DNA of 29,669 bases from JANWHZ01 sp035545555. Lineage in GTDB: Bacteria; Patescibacteriota; Saccharimonadia; Saccharimonadales; UBA4665. Both the position numbers and the translations under genes were made by a program. The stretch lies in assembly GCA_035545555.1 (NCBI GenBank), contig DASZYD010000024.1, forward strand, positions 1-29,669, given 5' to 3'. The notes under the pieces are model-generated. The model was not told where the DNA came from and ran no database searches. It saw only the letters and a program-made list of their open reading frames with translations. This document shows, piece by piece, positions 21,677 to 28,900 of the stretch. Numbering within the stretch: the first letter of the stretch is position 1; every line of letters starts with the position of its first letter.

Positions 21677-22479
21677 CGCATGCTCCTTGCCCGCTGTCTG
21701 GCGCGCCACGCTTCGTGCGGGTCAACGTTTTCGTCACGGACATCCTTGCCGGTCAGCGCCAGATAGGCCGCTTCCAGGCTGGTCGTGTGCGTCTGGCGCG
21801 TCAGCTCTGCGGTGGTGCCCAGGGCGATCAGCTTGCCGTGGTCAATCATGCCGATCCGGTCGGCATTGGCCTCGGCTTCTTCGAGATAGTGGGTGGTAAA
21901 AAAGACGGTCATGCCCTCTTCGTTGCTCATCTTGCCGACATAGTGCCAGAGCAGGTTGCGGGTCTGCGTGTCGAGCCCGAGTGTCGGTTCGTCCAGAAAA
22001 AGGACATGCGGATGATGCAGCAGACCGCGGGCAATCTCCAGCCGGCGCTTCATGCCGCCGGAGAAGTTCTTGACCGGCGTGTCTCGGCGGTCCCATAATT
22101 CCACCAGCTCAAGCAGGGTGTGGATGCGTGAGCGCATATCGCGCGCCTTCATGCCATAGAACACGGCGTGCAGCTCCATATTCTCATACGCCGTCAGTTC
22201 GGTATCGACGCTGGGGTCCTGAAAGACGATGCCGAAGCTTTTGCGGGCTTTATCCTGGGCAGTAGTCACATCATGCCCGGCCAGCGTCAGGGTTCCGCCG
22301 GACGGCTGCAGCAGAGTCGTAAGCATCTTGATAGTGGTGCTTTTGCCGGCGCCGTTCGGCCCAAGCAGGGCAAACAGCTCGCCTTTATGGACATCGAATG
22401 ACACGTCATCGACGGCGATAACCTCGCCAAACCGTTTGGTGACGTGCGATAGGGTGATGATAGATTGCTGCTCAGTCAT
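21673..22479 (-). CDS. ABC transporter ATPase (DrrA-like)
   Basis: 268 residues from the only in-frame ATG (22479); an in-frame TTG at 22533 abuts the -10 box and is unlikely. Walker A GPNGAGKS, Q-loop VFQDP, signature FSGGMKRRLE, Walker B VLFLDEPT with catalytic Glu, and switch His in TTHYLEEAE are all intact. The C-terminal part after the ATPase core (ALTGKDVRDENVDPHEAWRA) is like DrrA-type proteins. It energises export through the coupled permease. The transcript should start near 22527, leaving a leader of about 48 bases without a clear ribosome binding site. Confidence 0.93.
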   Translation of the reverse strand: MTEQQSIITLSHVTKRFGEVIAVDDVSFDVHKGELFALLGPNGAGKSTTIKMLTTLLQPSGGTLTLAGHDVTTAQDKARKSFGIVFQDPSVDTELTAYENMELHAVFYGMKARDMRSRIHTLLELVELWDRRDTPVKNFSGGMKRRLEIARGLLHHPHVLFLDEPTLGLDTQTRNLLWHYVGKMSNEEGMTVFFTTHYLEEAEANADRIGMIDHGKLIALGTTAELTRQTHTTSLEAAYLALTGKDVRDENVDPHEAWRARQRARSMR

Positions 22480-22533
22480 GGCCAAAAACGTGAACGACCG
22501 GAGTTTTTGTCTCCCCAACGTACCTACATACAA

Positions 22534-22563
22534 AGTATAACGGACGGACGCCGATACAGTAAA
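22534..22563 (-). promoter_or_regulatory. promoter of the ABC exporter genes
   Basis: On the minus strand TTTACT (22563-22558), an 18-base spacer and TATACT (22539-22534). Divergent from the promoter at 22592. Confidence 0.55.
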
Positions 22564-22591
22564 CGCTCCTGCCAGCCTACTGGCTAAGCCT

Positions 22592-22597
22592 TATAAT
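22592..22597 (+). promoter_or_regulatory. -10 box of the gene at 22607
   Basis: Perfect TATAAT, nine bases before ATG, no -35 recognisable; leaderless arrangement. Confidence 0.55.
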
Positions 22598-22606
22598 ACA
22601 CTGAGC

Positions 22607-23551
22607 ATGCTACTTCACCGCCGTCCAACGCCATGGATGCAATTGTTCCAGCCGCTCATCGCAGCTGCACTCATCTGTGCTGCCATAGTGCCGATATATT
22701 GGCCGGTCGGCGGGCAACTGCTCGTCCATGCGAAGCACCATCCCTACCGGCGGCCATATACGTTCCCCGCCGGGGGTCGCACCCTGGTGCCGGGATACCG
22801 CCTGGTGGCGCTCTACGGCGTGCCGGACTCGCCCGTACTTGGTGCATTGGGTGACCAGCCGCTGGATGCGACGATTGCCCGGGTGAAATCGTTGGCGGCG
22901 GAGTACCAGCCGCTGATGCGCGAGCATGCACTGCCGACGCTGGAGATTATCACGACGGTAGCGTCGGCCTATCCGGAGCCTGATGACAGTTACTCGCGGC
23001 CCATCGACACGGCAACATTGCAGACGTGGGTTACGACTGCCCGCCAAAGTGGCGTGTACGTTGTACTGGACCTACAGCCCGGCCGTGACGATTTCCTTTC
23101 GCAGGCAAAGCAGTACCGGCCGCTGCTTGCGCAGCCGAATGTCGGTTTAGCGCTCGACCCGGAGTGGCGGCTTAAGCCGGCCGAAGTGCCCTTGGAACAG
23201 ATCGGCACGGTCAGCATTGGTGAGGTCAACAGTACGGTGCAGTGGCTGGCAGATCTTGTGCGCCGGAACCACTTGCCGCAAAAACTGCTGCTATTGCATG
23301 AGTTCCGCCTGTCGATGCTGCCGGATCGTACACAGCTGGACACCTCGCACCCGGAGTTGGCGTATGTAATCCAGATGGACGGGCAGGGACCGCAGCCGAC
23401 TAAAATGGACACCTGGCAGGCCGTAACGGCTGATCCGCCGGCCAACGTATCCTTCGGCTGGAAGAATTTCTACCAGAAAGATTCACCCGTCCGCACCCCC
23501 GCCGAAACGATGCAGCTGACACCCCAGCCGCGGTACGTTTCGTACCAATAG
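22607..23551 (+). CDS. membrane-anchored protein of unknown family
   Basis: 314 residues. N-terminal hydrophobic segment at about 14-30 after a basic start (HRR), then an extracellular region. The core begins YRLVALYGVPDSPVLGALGD and continues with ITTVASAYPEPDDSY, GVYVVLDLQPGRDDF and NVGLALDPEW. After these come GTVSIGEVNSTVQWLADLV and KLLLLHEFRLSMLPDR. The alternating strand-helix order and acidic residues at strand ends suggest a TIM-barrel, perhaps glycosidase-like, but no family is assigned. Similar secreted proteins occur in Actinobacteria from memory, which is not verified. Own leaderless promoter; convergent with the CHAP-lectin gene across a shared terminator. Confidence 0.65.
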   Translation: MLLHRRPTPWMQLFQPLIAAALICAAIVPIYWPVGGQLLVHAKHHPYRRPYTFPAGGRTLVPGYRLVALYGVPDSPVLGALGDQPLDATIARVKSLAAEYQPLMREHALPTLEIITTVASAYPEPDDSYSRPIDTATLQTWVTTARQSGVYVVLDLQPGRDDFLSQAKQYRPLLAQPNVGLALDPEWRLKPAEVPLEQIGTVSIGEVNSTVQWLADLVRRNHLPQKLLLLHEFRLSMLPDRTQLDTSHPELAYVIQMDGQGPQPTKMDTWQAVTADPPANVSFGWKNFYQKDSPVRTPAETMQLTPQPRYVSYQ

Positions 23552-23702
23552 GGTGTCACGGTCAAGCCCTGCCTAGCCCCTACGCAGGCCGCGCCGCTGC
23601 TAGGCGGCTATGTATGGGCGGTTCTGTGCTTACCCCTAAGCATAACAATAGTTTAATTCCCGTCTGGCTCCTAACTAGGGGCTTGGGTTGGCGCGGCATA
23701 AG

Positions 23703-23731
23703 AAAAGCGCCGCTACGTATGCGGCGCTTTT
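23703..23731. terminator. bidirectional terminator
   Basis: Perfect 11-bp stem AAAAGCGCCGC/GCGGCGCTTTT with a seven-base loop, T-run on either strand. Serves the plus-strand gene ending 23551 and the minus-strand gene ending 23755. Confidence 0.85.
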
Positions 23732-23754
23732 GCGCTAGGCTTGTTAGTTGGACC

Positions 23755-25977
23755 CTACCACCCCCAACTCGTCCTATTCCACCCCACGTTCACATTCCAC
23801 CATACAACACCCAGGGTATTGCTGCTGGTGCCGTAAAAGGCGTCCATGTTAGCACTATCACCGTTGACGGCTGCTGGGTCGGTCGTGACGGTGCCGCTGC
23901 TGTCGAGTATGGCCGCCGGTTGCCAGCCGCTGGTAGCGTTGAACCACTCGTCGGCAATGTCGCCGGTTGTCGTGCGCACAAAGATGTCGAAGTCACTGCC
24001 GGGGTCACGCGCAATTGGTGAGGGTGTACCAACCGCTGCGACGTGCCATGAGGCATTGGCCCAACCGCCGCCACTGACCCAGTATTGGTCGTGCAGGTAG
24101 CCATCACGGCCCTGGTAGAAGACATTGATGTTGCCAGCAGTCTCGGCCAGTGCGCCTGGTGCTGCGGCCACGCTGCCATCACTCAGCAGCGTCGCGGTAG
24201 ACCAGCCGGTGCTCGCACTCCACTGCTCGTCAATGAGGTTATGGCTGGCATCTTGGAAGAAGACATCCATTGTATCTGAGGTGCGGTGTACCGCCGACGG
24301 GTTGCCGGCAATACCGACTGCCCATGAGGTATTGGTCCATCCCCCTGCTGACGACCAGGCTTCATCATGAAGATTGTTGCTACTGTCACGGTAGAAAACC
24401 TCCATGTCATCACTGCTGCGGGTAATAGCTGACGGGTCGCCCCGGACTGAGCCATCGTTCACGAGTGTAGTTGTTGTCCAGGTACTGCCATCCCAGGACT
24501 GGTCAACGAGATTATTGCTGCTGTTGCGGAAGAACACGTCGATGGTGCTCGTGGTTCGGTCAATGGCTGACGCGGCGCTGGCAGGATTGAGTACCCAAGA
24601 AGTTGCCTGCCAGCCGCCGCTCGGCGTCCAGTACCGGTCTACTAAGTTACTGCCGTTCGGGTAGAACACACTGATGTTGCCATTCGGCGCAACGGCACTT
24701 GGCCGTATGGTGGGGCCGGTCGGCACGACGGTGCCGGTGCCCCACAGTGGTGCGCCGTCGCTGTCGCGGTACATTTGGAAGTTGCCGTCGGTCTGCATCA
24801 CGACATGGGCTGCCCCGTCACCATTGGTGCCGGAACCCCACACGGCAGTGTTGTTGGCGCGGTACAGGACAAAGTTACCGTCAGTCTGCATCGCTGCGTA
24901 GTTCGCGCCCGTGTTGGCTGTACCTGCTCCCCATAGGACATGGTAGCCAGGGCTGTAGACCATGAAGTTGCCGTCGGTTTGCATAATGGCCGCATACAAA
25001 CCGTTCGCTGAACGTAAGTAGTTGTCGTTGGGTAAGGTCTGCCCAGCGGCGAGGGTGTCGGAGCCAAAGTAGGTGTGCGTCGGGTGGCCGCTCTCGTTGT
25101 TGCCCCACAGTGGCACATTGTTGGAGTTATACGTGACGACGCCGCCATCGTCCTGTACCACAAATCTGCCAAGGGTGGTGCCGTTGGTGCCATCGCCCCA
25201 CAGGGCGTTGCCGTTCGCGTCGTAGATAACAATGTTGCCGTCACCTTGGGCTGCCAGGTAGGCACCGGGGTGCCCGCTCGTACCGGCACCCCACAGGGCT
25301 TGGCCGTTGTTGTACTCTACCAGGTTGCCATCGGTTTGCATCATCAGGACAAACTGCACGTTGTAGGACACAAGATAGGTGTTGGGCTGCATGGTTTGGC
25401 CTGCGGTGAGATGATCGCTGCCGAGGTAGACGGCGTTGCCGACACCGCCCCAGGGGCTGCCGCCAGAAGATAGGTCTTTGAAGTGGATGTAACCGCTTGC
25501 TGAACTGGTCGCTACGGGGTATTCGTCCCAAACCCCGGTATTAGCATGGTTATAGTCCTCAAGGGTTACTGTGCTACCATTGGTGCTGACGCTCTCTACC
25601 CACGCAACATGTTGGGGTGAGCTAGTCCAGTATATTGACCCCGGTTTAGGATTCATGTCTACCGTATAGCCCCGCGCCGTAGCATCTGGACCCCAGCCGA
25701 CCGCATTATCGTGAAAAGGCATCTCAAAGCCGTTAACTGAGTGCAGCATCCAGGCTGCATATGAGGTACATTCGCGGTTGTACTCACCCCAGTTGTCGAA
25801 CATGGAGTCTTGCGGCGTAGGTGACCTCCAGGGTGAAGGGTAGGTATCGCTGCCTGCCTTCGCTGCCGGAGGGTTCATCAGTATTGGCAGGGCGGTTGCG
25901 CTGAGCAGAGTTAGAAGGAAGGCTATTGTGGGCAGGGCTGTTTTTATGTGACGGGTAAGGACTGCTAATTTCATCAT
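23755..25977 (-). CDS. secreted CHAP-domain hydrolase with two B-lectins and a PLL-like propeller
   Basis: 740 residues. Signal peptide 1-41 ends AKA. The CHAP domain (about 45-165) has C70 in RECTSYAAW, H123 in PQHVAWVES, and E140/N143 in TLEDYNH. That is a complete Cys-His amidase/endopeptidase site for cleaving peptide bonds in peptidoglycan. Two bulb-type lectin domains follow (183-300 and 303-418), each with three mannose-binding repeats of form QxDGNxVxY (the third in domain one is QDDGGVVTY). Residues 427-740 hold seven repeats of about 45 residues (SAV..R....mdVFf.d..nnL.D..W....GW), consistent with a seven-bladed PLL fucose-lectin propeller. GAGG lies before the ATG. It sits 34 bases downstream of the pilin-like gene, probably in one transcript. 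Target unknown: own wall, a host, or a competitor. Confidence 0.85.
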   Translation of the reverse strand: MMKLAVLTRHIKTALPTIAFLLTLLSATALPILMNPPAAKAGSDTYPSPWRSPTPQDSMFDNWGEYNRECTSYAAWMLHSVNGFEMPFHDNAVGWGPDATARGYTVDMNPKPGSIYWTSSPQHVAWVESVSTNGSTVTLEDYNHANTGVWDEYPVATSSASGYIHFKDLSSGGSPWGGVGNAVYLGSDHLTAGQTMQPNTYLVSYNVQFVLMMQTDGNLVEYNNGQALWGAGTSGHPGAYLAAQGDGNIVIYDANGNALWGDGTNGTTLGRFVVQDDGGVVTYNSNNVPLWGNNESGHPTHTYFGSDTLAAGQTLPNDNYLRSANGLYAAIMQTDGNFMVYSPGYHVLWGAGTANTGANYAAMQTDGNFVLYRANNTAVWGSGTNGDGAAHVVMQTDGNFQMYRDSDGAPLWGTGTVVPTGPTIRPSAVAPNGNISVFYPNGSNLVDRYWTPSGGWQATSWVLNPASAASAIDRTTSTIDVFFRNSSNNLVDQSWDGSTWTTTTLVNDGSVRGDPSAITRSSDDMEVFYRDSSNNLHDEAWSSAGGWTNTSWAVGIAGNPSAVHRTSDTMDVFFQDASHNLIDEQWSASTGWSTATLLSDGSVAAAPGALAETAGNINVFYQGRDGYLHDQYWVSGGGWANASWHVAAVGTPSPIARDPGSDFDIFVRTTTGDIADEWFNATSGWQPAAILDSSGTVTTDPAAVNGDSANMDAFYGTSSNTLGVVWWNVNVGWNRTSWGW

Positions 25978-26011
25978 GTGCAGGGACCTCAGATTGTTAA
26001 GTTGCTATGCG

Positions 26012-26755
26012 CTATTGCGGATCGCTGAAACTCAGCAGGATTTGCTTTGCTTGCTGGGCCTCGGTGCTTGAAAACCAGGCGTTTGCCTTGTCTTGGGTGA
26101 GCGCTGGCGAGTTTTGGGTAGTACGTGCGCCGCAGGTGGCAAACAATATGCCCGTTGGCTTGTTAGTTGATGTGTTCAGAGCATGGCGGCTGGTAAATGT
26201 TGCAAGCGTGCCGCCGACGCCGCTCGTTAGGATGCCCTTGCTGTCCTGTACTGCTATCCAGGGGTAGTATGTAGTACCATCAAGAGTCGTAGTTCCTGAC
26301 ACGACGTAGAGACCAGGAGCATTGCTAATGGCGGCCTTGTCAATGACCGTATTGTAGGGGTAAGAGCTACCGTACTCGTTCCCAAAGCCGGTGAGGTCGG
26401 TTACGTATGAGATTTTAATGGCCCCCGATGGGCTGACTATAGTCGTTTGGTCGGTATTCTTGGTGTCGTTAGAGGTTATAGCTGGTGTTGAGACTGTCCA
26501 GCCAGCAGGATATTGGAAGCTAGCTTTTTCCTGATTCGACGTATAAGTTGTGGCCGTCTGCGCTGGCGGGTTGTTGGTAGGCTGCTGGTTAGCATTTTGA
26601 TTGGTCGTTTGGGTGTTGCCTGTTGCGGCGTCCGTTGTCTTGGGTCGATTGTGCTGATACACCACCCATCCTGCTGCGCCAATGATGCCAATTGCAGCCA
26701 CAATTAGTACAGCTTCTACGATACTGAAGCCTGATTGTTTCCTCTGTCCCTTCAT
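26012..26755 (-). CDS. type IV pilin-like protein
   Basis: 247 residues. The N-terminus MKGQRKQSGFSIVEAVLIVA shows a short basic leader, a prepilin-peptidase site between G9 and F10, and the +5 Glu (E14). A hydrophobic helix to about 33 follows. This is a complete class III signal of type IV pilins or pseudopilins. Next comes an Asn/Gln/Thr-rich linker (about 40-72), then a globular domain with Tyr and Gly and no recognised family. The C-terminus has one Cys (CGARTTQ). Ribosome binding site GGGGGAG at eight bases. It is the first gene of the transcript with the CHAP-lectin protein. No pilus assembly genes are in this window. Confidence 0.75.
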   Translation of the reverse strand: MKGQRKQSGFSIVEAVLIVAAIGIIGAAGWVVYQHNRPKTTDAATGNTQTTNQNANQQPTNNPPAQTATTYTSNQEKASFQYPAGWTVSTPAITSNDTKNTDQTTIVSPSGAIKISYVTDLTGFGNEYGSSYPYNTVIDKAAISNAPGLYVVSGTTTLDGTTYYPWIAVQDSKGILTSGVGGTLATFTSRHALNTSTNKPTGILFATCGARTTQNSPALTQDKANAWFSSTEAQQAKQILLSFSDPQ

Positions 26756-26784
26756 CTCCTGATCTCCCCCTTACATTTGCTTTA

Positions 26785-26813
26785 AGCATATACGCAGTGT
26801 GCTTGCTGGGCAA
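26785..26813 (-). promoter_or_regulatory. promoter of pilin-like and CHAP-lectin genes
   Basis: On the minus strand TTGCCC (26813-26808), a 17-base spacer and TATGCT (26790-26785), with a leader of about 25 bases carrying the ribosome binding site. Confidence 0.5.
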
Positions 26814-26897
26814 GCTATTCGATGTCGGGGCTGGCCAGGTCTTGACCCCTTGATTGTGCCCTGAGCGTATAGGAAATACCTCACCCATACGACGCCA

Positions 26898-26924
26898 ATA
26901 AACAACTGCAATTGTTTTGTTTAT
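26898..26924. repeat. AT-rich inverted repeat
   Basis: ATAAACAA (26898-26905) and TTGTTTAT (26917-26924) with an 11-base centre, in a GC-rich region. It is the main feature of the gap 26756-26992 besides the promoter. May be an operator or a weak transcript end. Confidence 0.35.
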
Positions 26925-26962
26925 ATCCGGTTGGTTGCCGACAGTGCGTCCGCCCGGGCATG

Positions 26963-26978
26963 ACCTCCCGCCGGAGGT
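26963..26978. other. short hairpin after the propeller protein gene
   Basis: ACCTCC-CGCC-GGAGGT, six pairs, 15 bases after the stop of the minus-strand gene. No T-run follows. Confidence 0.35.
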
Positions 26979-26992
26979 AGGGCTAGAAGAAG

Positions 26993-28783
26993 CTATAGGC
27001 CACCGTAACCGCCGCCATAGCCCCGATAGCTGACCTGCGGTTTGTAGTAGTTGGTTATCTTGTATGGTTGGCTCCCGCCATCAGCAGACATGATGTAGAG
27101 CTCGCTATCAGACTTCTGCACGAGCAGATAGTTATCCGTGAACCAGCCGTACGGGCTATAGTCGCTTTCGGAGGCGATGGTCTTGGCGTTCTGCCCGTTG
27201 TTGTCGCCGACCTTTAAGTTGTTTTTGCCGTCGGCGTAGGCAGACCAGAAGATCTTATCTCCTGCCGGCGAGAGCAGATAGGTGGGATAGGTTGTATTGA
27301 GAAGAGTCTGGCCGTTGACGTCGCTTGACTGTGAAACCTTCCCGTCTTCATATTCATAGTAGGTTGTGCCGCTTGAGGTGTAGTAACTGATAGTCAAGGA
27401 GTTTACGGCGTAGGGTATGACCTGGAAATAATAGTCAGCATTTGCATCGAGCGTAAAGCTCTTAAGTACCGTTTTGTTGCTACCATCACTCTTCATCGAA
27501 TAAAAAATTGCCTGCTTGCCAGTAACTTGAGGGTAAAAGGTGGGGTACCACGACATTCCGTAAAAGACCTTATCGCCCACCAGATATTGCCCAACAATTC
27601 CTTGATACGTTCCATCGGGATTGGCGGCCGTTTGGGCCAATACATCAATCGTCTTCGTTTGGGCATCGAAGCTCTTGAGCGCTTCGCGACCGTTTTGATT
27701 CGCAGCAACGTTGTTCCGATCGACCAGGTATATGAATCGATCACCGCTCCACCCAACTAGCGTAAAGCTAGCATCTCCCTCGTCAATGTTCGACATGTTA
27801 TCAGTGCTAGTATCAATCAGATCAATCTCGGGGCCGCCGGTGGCTTTACGTTGCGTGTAGAGGGCCAGGTACTTCCAATCTCTAGACGCTAAAAGCACCG
27901 TGTCCCTTTGATCCTCATTCCCGGTACCAGCCAAGACTGTCTGGCGGTTGGTGCCGTCCAGGTCAGTCTTTACGACATCGATCTTGCCACTGAAGTTTGA
28001 GAGAAAATACAGTTTTCCAGCTGGGGTGATAGCAAACGAATTTGCACTGACGGTCCGGTTAGTCACCTGCACAGTGCTGTTCAAGGCGTTAAATCCACTG
28101 GCGGTGATGACCACCTTCTGTGTCGCTGCAGTAGCTGGTAGTACAACTGTTGCAGTGCCGTCAGCTGCTGTAGTGGCTTCCGAGTTGAGTGCCTTGACGC
28201 TCGCACCGGCTATTGGCTTGCCAGTGATTTTGTTGATAACAGACACAGGAACAACTCTACCAATGGCTTTAAGCTCGATGGTTACATGGTTATCGCGTGC
28301 GGATAACCCAACGAGCTGGCTATGGGTATATGTCTGATAGAACTGTTTGCTGATCGCCAGCGTTTGGTAGCCGACGTTGGCATGAATATGGACCATACCA
28401 GAGGCATTCGTCGTAGCGCGTTGCCCGCCTACCACCACCATTGCCTTACTGACTGGCGTCCTGGTCTGGCTGTCAACAACCGTTACGAATATGTCTTGCT
28501 TGATGAACAGCCTAAGAGCTGTATAGCGAGTGAACGGTATTGCGGCAAGCAACAATATGAGCGCAACTGCTGTCGATGGGATGGCCAGCCGCTTTTTCAT
28601 CCAATAGATATGCCTGATGTGCCGCAGCCGTTCGCGTAGCCTCGTTAGTATCTGTCTCCTATCCGCCTGGTGCTCCGTCTCCTGTGGAATCTTCTTTTCA
28701 ACCTCAGCAGGTTCTGTGGCGGCTGGAGTGTTTTTGGCGCCGAAGCCCGCCTGCTTGTCTTTCTGTTTTCTCATTTGAGGCAT
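26993..28783 (-). CDS. membrane protein with carboxypeptidase-regulatory-like domains and a TolB-type propeller
   Basis: 596 residues from ATG 28783; ATG 28774 and an upstream in-frame ATG 28840 are alternatives. The first 60 residues are a charged cytoplasmic segment with a Lys/Arg-rich stretch (RQILTRLRERLRHIRH), then one membrane helix at about 66-84. Outside are two short beta domains in succession: FVTVVDSQTRTPVSKAMVVV and PVSVINKITGKPIAGASVKA. Both have the look of carboxypeptidase-regulatory-like/PEGA folds. They are followed by about 330 residues of WD40/TolB-like propeller repeats (IDVVKTDLDGTNRQTVL and similar). The C-terminus is Tyr/Gly-rich (YRGYGGGYGGL). No catalytic motif. Probably a surface adhesin or sensor. 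Codon use is less GC-rich than in the core genes. Confidence 0.65.
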   Translation of the reverse strand: MPQMRKQKDKQAGFGAKNTPAATEPAEVEKKIPQETEHQADRRQILTRLRERLRHIRHIYWMKKRLAIPSTAVALILLLAAIPFTRYTALRLFIKQDIFVTVVDSQTRTPVSKAMVVVGGQRATTNASGMVHIHANVGYQTLAISKQFYQTYTHSQLVGLSARDNHVTIELKAIGRVVPVSVINKITGKPIAGASVKALNSEATTAADGTATVVLPATAATQKVVITASGFNALNSTVQVTNRTVSANSFAITPAGKLYFLSNFSGKIDVVKTDLDGTNRQTVLAGTGNEDQRDTVLLASRDWKYLALYTQRKATGGPEIDLIDTSTDNMSNIDEGDASFTLVGWSGDRFIYLVDRNNVAANQNGREALKSFDAQTKTIDVLAQTAANPDGTYQGIVGQYLVGDKVFYGMSWYPTFYPQVTGKQAIFYSMKSDGSNKTVLKSFTLDANADYYFQVIPYAVNSLTISYYTSSGTTYYEYEDGKVSQSSDVNGQTLLNTTYPTYLLSPAGDKIFWSAYADGKNNLKVGDNNGQNAKTIASESDYSPYGWFTDNYLLVQKSDSELYIMSADGGSQPYKITNYYKPQVSYRGYGGGYGGL

Positions 28784-28791
28784 CCTGCTTA

Positions 28792-28797
28792 TGTATA
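28792..28797 (-). promoter_or_regulatory. -10-like box of the propeller protein gene
   Basis: TATACA on the minus strand, eight bases before ATG 28783. It argues against the upstream start at 28840. Confidence 0.4.
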
Positions 28798-28847
28798 GCC
28801 TCAGCGTACAGGAGATGGGAGCTTCGAGCAATATTAGCAATGGTCCC

Positions 28848-28885
28848 TAATAAAAACACACCCGGGTGTTGGTCCGGGTGTGTTT
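28848..28885 (-). terminator. intrinsic terminator of the PKD protein gene
   Basis: 12-bp perfect stem AAACACACCCGG/CCGGGTGTGTTT with an eight-base loop. On the minus strand it is followed by TTATTAG, extending the T-run of the stem. Confidence 0.85.
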
Positions 28886-28900
28886 GGCTGAGCGGTCAGG

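Noticed and set aside
23614..24021. 135-codon plus-strand open frame across the terminator
   Set aside because: Runs through the terminator hairpin at 23703-23731 and into the antisense of the propeller domain.
24710..25440. Tandem DNA repeats in the lectin region
   Set aside because: The repetition is at protein level (QxDGN lectin repeats) with diverged codons, not a DNA repeat or CRISPR array.
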